Below the pieces are notes generated by a model. It was not told where the DNA came from and made no database searches. It saw only the letters and a program-made list of their open reading frames with translations. A program made the translations under genes and the position numbers. This document shows positions 45,500-55,310 of a stretch of 64,000 bases of DNA, piece after piece. The stretch is from positions 76,237,435 to 76,301,434 of the forward strand of contig CM043950.1 in assembly GCA_014529385.2 (NCBI GenBank), in the 5' to 3' direction. The stretch is from Adiantum capillus-veneris (taxonomy: Eukaryota > Streptophyta > Polypodiopsida > Polypodiales > Pteridaceae). How positions within the stretch are numbered: the first letter of the stretch is position 1; every line of letters begins with the position of its first letter.

Positions 45500-46161
45500 T
45501 TGTACCACTGTGATGCCTATGATCTTGTCATAGCCATCAATGAACAATGTGGTGAAGTTACCTAGCATAGAGATATATTCTTTCCTCTCTTCACCAGTTA
45601 ACTCACTGGAGATCATCCAATGTAACTTACTTGTATCCACCAAGGGTTGCATACCCAATGGTCCCTCTTGGTTCTCTAGTGGTGTTTCAGATTGAGTCAA
45701 TATTTTTGGGTCTTTGAGGATGACCCCCATTACCTTGATGCTATTGTCGCTCTCTTCAGTTGTTGTTGTCTCTTCTCCTGAGGTGGTCAAAGAGTCACTG
45801 GTGAACTCATCTTCCGATGCCTCCAAGATCATGCTGCATTTCTCCCAATCTTCGTGTTGTAGAATATGGACTTCCGTTTAGCATCCTTCATTCAACTGAG
45901 GGTGAAGCGTGGTTTGGTGGTACAAAAAAGGACCTATTTTACTTCTACCAATGAAAAAGTGGGGACTGGTAAAATTTTTGTAGTTTAGGTCAAAAAAATT
46001 CGGACCTTGTGTTTTTAGATTCTCCTTTTGAAGATCTATCTACTACTGATATATAGTATGATAGGTAGTTTTTTGTGTGACATGTAGAAATTGTAGCTCA
46101 AAGATTTGTCAAAGGTGTTGTCAAGGACAATCCTTTTTGTACCACCAAATCATGCTTTTAG
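45500..46161 (-). repeat. Captured Gypsy-3 linker fragment with MITE
   Basis: The reverse complement is collinear with Gypsy-3 at 32329-32983: the MITE, then the acidic linker (FTSDSLTTSGEETTTTEESD), ending at ATCACAGTGGTACAA. The minus-strand frame from 45832 is open for 129 codons, running past the homology end to 45443, without the frameshift and stop seen in Gypsy-3. It lies antisense inside the intron, so it is not part of the gene product. Confidence 0.85.
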
Positions 46162-46673
46162 TATATTAATATATTTTCACAATATAGCCCTGGAGTGTGT
46201 GGAATAGTGAATTGTGCTATATTGCACAATCTCTATTTTTGCTATGTGCTACATAGCACCATCTCTAATTGTGCTATGTGCTACATAGCACAATATTTGT
46301 GCTATATGCTATGTGCTATGTCTCATATAGCCCACTGCATATCATATACCCAACAAGCTTGTGCTATATAGCATATAGAGAAAATGTTTGGGCTTTATCT
46401 GGTATTTTAAAAAGTCTCTCTGTTATGATCTACAGTGCATACTCTATGTAGCACTTATAGCACATTATACTTGGACTGTGCTATGTGCTATATAGCATAG
46501 TGCATATCATATACCACATCAAGCTTGTGTTTATAGTATATAGAGTAAGTGCTAGTCTTATATGTGGTATTGAAAATAAGGGATAAGATTCACCCTGCAT
46601 ATTATTTATAGCACTCTCCTTTTGTTGGGTTATTGAGACTTAAATTAGATGTGTTGTCTTCTTTGTTTCACAG

Positions 46674-47221
46674 GCACTCCTTGCAGAAGTAGAGACCAAC
46701 TTAGCACAGGAATCACAGCACTTTAAATTTCGTGTTACCATGGAGAGGACTTCACATAATGTGGGGGGCAGTTTGATGAAGCCTTTTCCTCCTGTGGATT
46801 TTGAGCAGAGCATTAGCGAGGTGGCACTTAATGGGTTCTACCATTGTGTAGGATGTGGATTACCGTTCAATGCCAGAAGCTTGGATGTATTCTCCCTGCC
46901 TTGCACCCATGTGTACCATATGCTATGCTTCGCACATGTATGTAGGGACTATGGCTATTGTGGTGCACTAGATTGCAACATGTCTGTTCCCCCTAGAGCT
47001 AAGCATATGATTGGTCTGAAGGTGAAGAGTGAGATGAAAGAATCAAGTGCAGGTAGTCATTGTGTCAATTATTTACTAGTACTATTGCAGGTCCACTTTC
47101 CATTGGGAGTTTAAACTCTTGCATTTAATGAAATCATTTGCAGGTACAGACATCACAGCAGAGACCTGTATACAAGAATCATTGAGGACAAAAACAAAGA
47201 GAGTCTCTATGCATGCCACTG
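46674..47221 (+). pseudogene. DNA-1 accessory gene, exons 2 and 3 (RING-like zinc finger)
   Basis: Exon 2 (46674-47052) and exon 3 (47144-47221) join through a 91-bp intron with GTAGTC/TTTGCAG borders and keep the frame (KESSAG then TDITAETC). Exon 2 encodes FYHCVGCGLPFNARSLDVFS, then LPCTHVYHMLCFAHVC and CGALDC. The Cys/His spacing (C-x2-C...C-x-H-x3-C...C-x4-C) resembles a degenerate RING or zinc-ribbon finger. No stop codon occurs in these exons. Confidence 0.65.
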
Positions 47222-47827
47222 GTAGGTACCAAAATCAGTATTTATGTGTGTATTTTGGGATACTCCAAGTGAGACTTTGTAAATAGATTGCTTTGTAGAA
47301 AAATCATTGCATGCTTGCTCCAACAAGACGATGCATTCCACAAGGAAGAATGGCCGGATTACCCCAAGGATGTAGCCAGCCCTTGAAGTGGAGTCTACCC
47401 CAGGGATGCAGCCAGCCCTTGAAGTGGAGTCTTCCGTAGGGGATGCAGTACGTGGAGTAGTTGAAGACATCTTGAAAGTCTTCTGCAGTCAAATCACCTA
47501 GGCAACAACTAACTCCAAGAAGGCTGTTGCCCAAGAACTTAGGTGGAAGTCCCACAATGGATACACCTCTTGATTCATTTAGGACGAGGAAGAAACCAAA
47601 TGCAAAGCAATGAGTGTATTTTTGTTGTAACTTCATGCAATTAGAAGATGTCTTTAGAAGGCATGTGCAATCCATTGCACCCCTATTGTATCCATGCTCA
47701 TTGATGAATCAAGTGTTGGAATTTGTTAGCGACATGTCTCTTAATTCTTTGCATTGAGTAGTTGCAAACTATTTAATTTATTTTTTGTACATGTTTAGTA
47801 ATATGTTTCTACTTTCTCTTGTCGTAG

Positions 47828-49679
47828 CTAATCAAGAAGCTGAAAAAAGAGGAACTTGCATGAGACGCACTTGCTCTTCAAGGTTTCTAGATGAGGGGTC
47901 TGTAGGTTCACTGGCTCAGTCTTTATCCTGTGAAGAATCCAAGAAGGGGTGCTACAGCTTCCAGGGGGGCTACAGGCAAAAAAAAAGTGTCTTTTGATAC
48001 AATTGAGGGGTCTGTAGGTTCACTGGCTTAGTCTTATTTGGTGAAGAATCCAATAGGGGGTGCTACAGCTTCCAGGGGGGTTACAGGCAAAAAAAAAGAG
48101 TCTTTTGATACTAGTACTGCTGAATTTGTTCCAAATGTGCCTAATGCAGTTGATGTGCAGGTTGTGCATGATGATGTGCATACAGATGTTGACCATGCTA
48201 AAGTCGAAAAGGGTACATTACACACCCCTCACCACAGTTGAATCTTGCACAGATGCCATTGCTGATGCTACGCTAGTTGATGCCTGCACAAATGACATTG
48301 TGGATGCTATGGAAGTTTATGCTCGCACAGATTCTGTTGCTGATGGCAATGTTAATGATGGTGGAACATAAAGTATTGTTTATGCTGTCATAGATGCCCT
48401 TCTTGATGCAGTTGTGCCTATGGGTACAGATGCCACTGTTCAATCAGGCACAAATTCCATTGATGATGCTACCATAGTTGATGCCTACACAGATGCCATT
48501 GCTGATGCTACGATAGTTGATGCCTGCACAAATGACATTGTGTATTCTATGGAAGTTGATTCTAGCACAGATGTTGCTGGTGATGGCAATGTTAATGATG
48601 GTGGAACAGAAATTATTGTTCATGCTATCATAGATGCCCTTCTTGATATAGTTGTGGCTATGGATACCGATGCCACTATTGCGGATACCAGAGGCATGGG
48701 TGAGGAGGTCCTCATTGAGAGAGAAGCTGAAACACGTGAGGGAGTGGGTGCAAGTGATGTCACAGCCCAAGCCGAGGTGGTCTGTCTAAGTGATGCAGTT
48801 GATGACATTGTTGATGCAGACGAGGCAAAGGGTACAGATGCTGCTATTGAAGATATGCGAGGCTTGGGTGAGGAGGACCTCACTAAGAGAGTACCTGGAA
48901 TAGGCTCAGCAATGGGTAACGGTGATGTCGCGGCTTTTGCCGACACAGCTGAGGCAGGTGACAGAGCAGTTCAATCGGGAGAGGCAATGGGAGCATTTGT
49001 CGTGGCTGCTACGGACATGAAAGAGGAAAATACACATAATACAATTGAGGCATGTATAGAGCAAAACAATGAGGCAGGGAAAGGCACAGAGGTGCCCACT
49101 GACAGAGCAGCTCAATTGGGAGAGGCAATGGGAGAACATTTCATGGCTAATGTGGACACGAAAGAGGCAGTTACACATGATACAACTGAGTCTTGTATAG
49201 ATCCCACTGTTGGGAATACCAAAGGTAAACGTCTAGAGGTCCCTATGGGTCGAACGGTTGCTACAGATACAAATGAGGTAGGTACAAAGAATGCTGATAA
49301 AGAGGCCAAAAATGGACATGAATATGAGAGGCAAGAGAGGCCAGACTGTCTTGTGGTAATTCCACTACAGATTGTTGCACTGCCTCCTGCGTCTTGTGAG
49401 GACAAGAAGAGAAGGGACAATTTATGCATCATACTGGATGTGAATGGGCTTCTCATAAGGAGGTATAAGGTCTCCTTCTACAAAGGAATAGCGAGAAGCA
49501 GTACTCCTGATTGGGCAAGATCAAGGTATCAGGTAGTCACTGGGCCAAATGCTACAGGAAAGATCCAATTTGAATATGTGGTCAGGCCCAATGCATCAAT
49601 ATTTTTGCATGCACTGCTGGAAAGAGCACAAGTGGCACTATGGAGCTGCATGACGCAGGATAATCTAGCACTTTCTTGA
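47828..49679 (+). pseudogene. DNA-1 accessory gene, exon 4: acidic repeats and FCP1-like HAD domain, N-terminal half
   Basis: The acceptor TGTCGTAG/CTAATC continues the exon 3 frame (ANQEAEKRGTCMRRTC). A TGA at 47995 lies in a 112-bp tandem duplication (47895 and 48007). Then a long acidic region of DA/DAT repeats follows, with a 240-bp internal duplication (48250 and 48490). The open frame 48414-49679 (421 codons) ends with NLCIILDVNGLLIRRYKV and YVVRPNASIFLHALLE, then ALWSCMTQDN. This matches the layout of FCP1/NIF-type phosphatase domains, but motif DxDx(T/V) is D-V-N-G-L, lacking the second Asp. Family call from motif reading only. Confidence 0.6.
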
Positions 49680-50104
49680 GTGCATACTTTCCTAGGCTGA
49701 ATAAACAACTTTTCCTTGATATTATCAGTCAAGAGGGGTGTAGAGAGGCGAGCTTCAAGCTAAATGAAGTTCCTGGGATCCCTCCATCTAGAGATAACGC
49801 AAAGCCCATATTTTTTAAGTGTTTGAAAGAATTTTGGAAGCACTATCCTAAGTTCAACTCTGATAATACACTGGTGGTGGATGACACACTCTACAAGTGT
49901 CTGCTCAACCCTCCCGCGACTTGGGTCTGTCCTGCTTCATTTGAACCAGCAGATATTTGTCAGTCCCCAATTTACCTGGTTAGCACATTGTTCCCTTAGT
50001 TAGTCAAGTGGACAGTCTCACCCAGCCCTAATGCTTATGCAAAGATGAACCAGTTTGAGAATCCTTTGGACATAGTGTCTGCTCGTGTCATCAGCCACTA
50101 TAGA
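49680..50104 (+). pseudogene. DNA-1 accessory gene, FCP1-like HAD domain, C-terminal half
   Basis: After a frameshift near 49665-49678, the frame 49676-49999 continues the domain: SAYFPRLNKQLFLDI, then KPIFFKCLKEFWKHYP and NTLVVDDTLYKCLLNPPATW. These are the conserved Lys region and the late DD motif of FCP1/NIF-like HAD phosphatases. After TAG at 49997-49999 the same frame reads LVKWTVSPSPNAYAKMNQFE to a TGA at about 50104, as expected for the domain end. The break points suggest two small lesions in a formerly continuous gene. Confidence 0.6.
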
Positions 50105-50246
50105 ACTCAATGAGAAGTATGTAGGGAAGGTTAATTGTGATTATGGAATCATGTATATAGCATTTTGCACACTGAATGTACTTGCGATTACCATACAAAA
50201 AACTGACCTGTTCAAAGTTCTCTAAACTTAATGATTGAATGATATA

Positions 50247-50783
50247 TAGCACTCATAGTGTAAGAAATATTATGGCATAATAGCATAGATAGGGAGATTG
50301 GCCTCTTGTTACACACACTTACGTTATATGGCACACATAGTGCTCTCAATATGTAATATAGCTCTTTCACATACCACACATCATATCATAGACAGGAACA
50401 TTGTGCTATGTGATACACACTTTTACTATATAGGACACATGTTGCTATCTTACTACAATAGAGTCCTTTTACATGGCACACTTATAGCATAGACAGGGAC
50501 ATTGGGCTATTATTACACACACTTGTGCAATATAGCACACATAATAGCCTAGGTAGAGACAATGGACTATCTTAAGACAGTACTTGGCTACATATCATAT
50601 ATAGTAGCATGTACACAACTCCATAACACCCAATGGGTAGCTATTCATAAGAGTGAGATGTTTAACTTGAGAGTTATTCATTGTAATAATGAGACATGTT
50701 TACATGAGATTCATCAAGAAAGTGAATGGGATGCTCTTGATAATGTTTTCTTCCCAATCGTTTCTAACAAATATCTTGGCTAA
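50247..50783 (+). repeat. Direct duplicate of transposase intron/exon segment
   Basis: This 537-bp stretch matches 53411-53942 in the same orientation, about 90 percent by eye, including GCATAGATAGGGA, TTTCACATACCACACATCAT and GGTAGCTATTCATxAGAGTG. In the minus-strand gene it spans part of exon 1 and the adjacent intron. Here it lies between the 3' ends of the two genes. A plus-strand frame occurs in both copies, but its differences are mostly amino-acid changing. Confidence 0.85.
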
Positions 50784-51185
50784 CTTTTTCCAAGGTGCAA
50801 CATGTTCACAATAGTAACCTCATTATCTGACATGTGTGTGATTCTATGCTATGTGCTCTGTGTGGTTGTGTGCTATGTGATACATAGCACAATGGACATG
50901 TGTAAGGAGGTACTGAATGGTGAAGGCTATATAGAACATAATATAAGCATGTTAAATAGGTATCATGCTGCCTCATAGGGCATGGCATTGTAAATGGTTT
51001 CATGTAGTTCCGGAGATAAATAATATGTCTTTGAGGTAGCATCTACCAAAGGCATGTCAAACTTGATTGCCCAAACAAGGTGAGAGTACAGGTTAGTAAC
51101 TCCCCTATCATTAAGTAGAGTGTAGTGATTTGGGTCCCCCTCTTGCTGTTGATAATAATGCCCTGTGACAACATAAGTGTTTTTA

Positions 51186-52816
51186 TCACTTTTTTTTCCA
51201 CTTATCTCTTAAGATGTGATCTATCATCCATTTTCTCTTTGTACATCTCAAAAGAAATAACTCTACACCTTCTGCATTGCCAGCGTCTGCATTGACTGCA
51301 AAGTTATCACCTTCAATGAGATACTCACTCAGCATATCGTGGGATCCCTCAAACATTGCAGCTTCATCTTCTGGTACCTCAGTCTCTTCTAGTACCTCAG
51401 AGAGTGGTTTCAATGCCTTATGTGTTCACTTGCCTACATATGATTTGCTGGAACAAGTCCTCCAATGGCCCTTCATGCAAGAATCACAAAAACAAGAAAG
51501 TCGCCTGGTCCTTAATTGAGTAGGATCATGACGACAAAATCCTTAAATGCAATGGAGTGATCGAGATCTTGGTACTCTCTCACAACCCCATAGATTAGAC
51601 ATGTCCACTTCTGTCTCTTTTACTAGCCAAAATTTCATGTTTATAGTAGGACCAGCTTTAGTGGATTGTGCATAACAGCTACATGCAGCATCGGACATTG
51701 TTCTCGTCAAAAATGCAACCATGTCTGCAGATTGCCTAATAACAACTCCATTACTCTTGAGTTTTTCATGTGTAAGGGCTCTCTTTATCACAACACCAGC
51801 GCCATCATGCTACCCCTTGCCATGGCCAGAGCCAAAAAATTTCCATGTCATCTTTGTACTTGTTAGTTGGTAATATTAGCAACAAAGTAAAATGGCCTTG
51901 CAGCCTTGAACTGCGAGGCTGCACCATCTGAACACACCCAGTGCTTCTTAAAATTCAGCCACTGATCACAAAGAAGAAAACAATGCTAGACAAATAGCAT
52001 ATCATGTTGCCTATCATCGGAGATGTAGAAATGCATATGCTTGTTAATACTGTCATCTTCATTGTCATGCATGTACATTATGTGAACAAGGATGGCACAT
52101 TGATCTATATGCTAATGCATGGATTGTGCTTCATTTTGCTCTTTGAACGAGTAATTTTCAGCAAAGTCTACTACAAATATAATGGTATCTGAAGGAAACA
52201 CCTTCAAACATTCTCTGTATGGATGTGCCTGCCATTTGTAAGTGAAATTGTGCTCGATGAAGATTCTAATGTCATCTTTTATCCTCCCTGTCAGCTTACT
52301 TAAAGCCACCTGTTTGAGTGACAACATCTTTCTCTTACTTAGACCATGCTTAGTTTGAACTCTAATGTCCTTGAAGACTTGCAGTGGAACTTTCTTTGTC
52401 ATCTCTGCACGTTCTCGTGGACAAAAGCTTAGCTTTTCCACACCACAGTTTTTGCATTGGCCCATCAAGCAGGTGTGTTTATGGAACATATCACCCTCAT
52501 CCTTTGTACATAAGCATGATTCCCACAACTTCGTGATCCCTGAAAATGAGTGCTCAACAACAAGACATTCTGCATTCACCCCATTTTATTTGCAAACATT
52601 GCATTTACATGTACATGACCTCCCATGAAAACCAAAATCAGATGAGCACATAACATTAAACGCATCTTTGAGATACATCAGTCGTATACGATAAACACAA
52701 CAGCAAGTATTTTGATCTTTCAACTTTCGCACGAACCAAGGCTTCAGCTTCTCAAAGGACCTTTGCCCAGTTGTCACATGTGGGTGGCTATCTTTAAACT
52801 TCAAGAAATACTCTGT
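51186..52816 (-). pseudogene. DNA-1 transposase-like gene, main exon
   Basis: After an acceptor (TTTTCAAGCAG, 52817), the minus strand reads YFLKFKDSHPHVTTGQRSFE and a Cys cluster SCTCKCNVCK. It then gives FVVDFAENYSFKEQNEAQSM, FYISDDRQHDMLFV, VCSDGAASQFKAARPFYFVA, and SGHGKG with DGAGVVIKRALTHEK. An Asp-containing DFAEN block, an SDGxxxQ(F/Y)K block and an HGKGxxDGxG block are an arrangement I associate with eukaryotic DDE-type transposases found mainly in invertebrates; I cannot name the superfamily with confidence. Several in-frame stops (after NVCK, after QSMH and others) and a frameshift near 51850 break it. The C-terminus (51413-51186) is acidic. Confidence 0.6.
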
Positions 52817-53858
52817 CTGCTTGAAAAAAAAAATGTATTAGAATTACATTTTCCTATATATCACACATAATAGCATAGCTACAGATGCATTGGTATAAAT
52901 ACATATAGCTATTATACATAGCATAGATAATAGCATAGATAGATAACTCAACTTTCATTACATGCTCAATTTTGCTATATAACACATAATAGCACAGATA
53001 GGAATTTTTAGTTGTTATTACACACACATCACACATGTCTGCTATATAGCACACATAGTGCTCTCATATTATAACACAGTTCTTCTACATAACACACAAA
53101 AGAGCATAGACAGGGATATTGTGCTATTATTACACATATCACACTCTGCATAGCACACATAATAGCATAGACATGGATACCGTGCTACTATTACACTAAC
53201 ATCTGCTATGCAGCACACATAGTGCTCTCATAATATTATATAATCTGATAGAACACATAATACCATAGATAGGTATATTGTGCTATTATGCACACATGTC
53301 TGCTATATAGCAAACATGATGTTGTCATACTTTGATAGATTCTTGCTACATGGCACACATAATAGCATAGACAGGACCATCGGGCTATTATTACACATAG
53401 TTATGCTATATAGCACTCATACTGCAAAAACTACTATGACATAATAGCATAGATAGGGACATTGGTCTCTTATTACACACACTAATGCTATATGGCACAC
53501 ATAGTGCTCTCAATATGTAATATAGCTCTTTCACATACCACACATCATATCATAGACAAGAACATTGTGCTATTCTTACACACACTTTTAATGTATAGCA
53601 CACATGTTGCTATCTTACTACAATAGAGTCCTTTTACATGGCACACTTATAGCATAGACAAGGACATTGGGCTACACTTGTGCAATATAGCACACATAAT
53701 AGCCTAGGTAGAGACAATGGACTATCTTGACACATTACTTGGCTACATATCACATATAGTAGCAAGTACACAACTCCATAGCACCGAATGGGTAGCTATT
53801 CATCAGAGTGAGATGTTTCACTTGAGAGTTATTCATTGTAAGAATGAGACATGTTTAC
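52817..53858 (-). other. Transposase-gene intron of palindromic repeats
   Basis: Minus-strand borders are CTCAG/GTAAAC at 53858 and CAAGCAG at 52817. The 1042-bp intron consists of ATAGCACACATAATAGCATAGATAGG-like units, given here only as a pattern. It is the same sequence class as intron 1 of the convergent gene, and its upstream part is duplicated at 50247-50783. Confidence 0.6.
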
Positions 53859-54683
53859 CTGAGATTCATCAAGTAAGTGTATGGGATGCTCTTGAATATA
53901 TTTTCTGCCCAATCGTTTCCGACAAATATCTTTCTTGTTTGGAGACACCCCACTGTTCTCTATCCAAAATGTAATAATTGACTACTTCAATTCCTCCGAT
54001 AAGGACCCAACATTTCGAGACTTCCTTTTTCATAAGTCGAACCTCAGAGTACTTGACATAGGATTGCTGTCAAGTCTACCCAAATTTGAATATAAATTCC
54101 TTGGATGAACATTTAATAGCTTTTCCACTTTATGTAGAGTAACACCTCTACCTTGGCTCCCATTATCATGCAGTAATCCATTCACCAGCATGCTGAATGT
54201 GCTTCGTTTTAAAAACATCTCATCAGCTGATTTTGAAATATTTAATTCCTGTAAGGAGACCTTGAGTGCAGAAATAAGGCCATTTGTAAGAAGATACAAA
54301 TCTTCACAGAATGGCAAGATTCTATCATCATTGGAAACACCTTGAAGAATTGCATTCTTATCTTCTTTCCCGTAACTATGCAGTCTCACAATGTGCTGAA
54401 CAATATTCTGAATAGTATGTTGCTTCTTGTCTTCCTTTGTGTGTACATCGACGTCCTCCCTATGAAAATCTTCCCTATGACAATCTTCCGCTCCAATGTT
54501 GACGCTTGGCTGTACTTGCTTTCTTGCACAACATCGCTTTCTGTACTCACGTTTAGCCTGTGCTTCATACTTCCTCACTGCAATAATTTCATCCTCATTT
54601 AGACAAGCCTTTCTCTTGGAGTGCACCTACGTATGAACTATATCTATTCCATGTTCCTCATCATAAAATCCTTCATCCACCAT
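53859..54683 (-). pseudogene. DNA-1 transposase-like gene, 5' exon
   Basis: A minus-strand ATG at 54683 opens MVDEGFYDEEHGIDIVH, meets TAG at 54629-54627, and the same frame runs on to 54030. It contains a basic segment (EAQAKREYRKRCCARKQVQP) and a helical region (NDDRILPFCEDLYLLTNGLI). A second reading, KKEVSKCWVLIGGIEVVNYY, follows in another frame. The basic N-terminus could bind DNA. No domain is recognised; assignment rests on strand, position and splice context with the main exon. Confidence 0.5.
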
Positions 54684-54879
54684 CCTGGAACAGTCTGCAG
54701 TAGTTTGAAATGAATGAAGTCGTACAAAATTCTTGATTATAATAGTGACCTGAAATCCATTTGTGCTGCATTGTTGAGTTCAAGAATCTCCATTGCTGCT
54801 TGTGAGGAGGTATGAGCTGGAACCAAAGCGAGAGGAAAAGAGTCTCCATCATCCATATTTTGAACAGGAGAGTAGGAGA

Positions 54880-54936
54880 GAGCGAGAGAGAGAGCGAGAG
54901 AGAGAGAGAGAGATGGAGATGGGCATTGGAGGCCAT

Positions 54937-54989
<53 letters not shown>

Positions 54990-55082
54990 GTCCACGCATG
55001 CTAACCGCTCCATGTCTTTCAATCCGAGTAGTGGAGTCATGAAGTCATTTATCTTACCTATATTCTTTTACCAATATTCTTT

Positions 55083-55130
<48 letters not shown>

Positions 55131-55236
55131 GTCCATGCGTGCTAACCGCTCCCTGTCTTTCAATCCAAGTAGTGGAGTCGTGAAGTCATTTACCTTACCT
55201 AAATTCTTTTACCAATATTCTTTTGAAAATTATTGA
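54880..55236. repeat. (GA)n tracts with a 146-bp tandem duplication
   Basis: (GA)n runs at about 54884-54914, 54941-54981 and 55086-55123. The segment GGTCCACGCATGCTAACCGC to CCAATATTCTTTC is repeated once (about 54988 and 55131). The duplication boundaries are in the GA tracts, suggesting slippage or unequal exchange. Confidence 0.9.
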
Positions 55237-55271
55237 CTTAAAAGCCCAGCTATGGTGCCATCCATAGCATC

Positions 55272-55299
55272 ATACTTGGTGTCCATGGACACCAAGTAT
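55272..55299. repeat. 28-bp perfect palindrome near the right end of DNA-1
   Basis: The half-site is ATACTTGGTGTCCA, with its exact reverse complement following, centred on CCATGG. Another copy of the core (GACACCAG) follows at 55303. It lies at the proposed element end and may be a transposase binding site or two terminal repeats head to head. Confidence 0.95.
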
Positions 55300-55310
55300 T
55301 TAGACACCAG

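Larger units (their letters stand above)
44629..46673 (+). other. Intron 1 of the accessory gene, built from TGCTATATAGCA repeats
   Basis: The donor AAAG/GTGCAT and acceptor TTTCACAG/GCACTC join exon 1 and exon 2 in phase 0 with continuous reading (MAKAK then ALLAEVETN). The 2045-bp intron is mostly TGCTATGTGCTATATAGCAC-like palindromic repeats. It also holds an inverted copy of exon 4 sequence (45068-45333) and a captured gypsy fragment (45500-46161). Confidence 0.7.
43125..55310. mobile_element. DNA-1: about 12-kb DNA transposon with two convergent genes
   Basis: A unit embedded in an ATCATGG array carries a plus-strand gene (43741-50104) and a convergent minus-strand transposase-like gene (54683-51186). 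Weak inverted ends are CTGGTGCCATATTTCA on the left and, reverse-complemented, CTGGTGTCTAAATACT on the right; only about 60 percent of positions agree and no target duplication was found. The ends are therefore approximate. Introns of both genes share the same palindromic repeat. Stops and frameshifts in both genes indicate a dead copy. Superfamily not assigned. Confidence 0.6.

Noticed and set aside
45443-45832. 129-codon minus-strand ORF as an independent gene
   Set aside because: It is a captured gypsy linker fragment antisense within an intron; no start context or neighbouring domain supports a gene.
50562-53974. Two similar plus-strand ORFs (MDYLKTVLGYISY and MDYLDTLLGYISH)
   Set aside because: They lie in a duplicated intron/exon segment of the minus-strand gene and their differences are mostly amino-acid changing, so no plus-strand coding constraint.
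43125-55310. Assigning DNA-1 to a named transposon superfamily
   Set aside because: Inverted ends are weak, no target duplication was found and no search could be run; motif memory alone is not enough.
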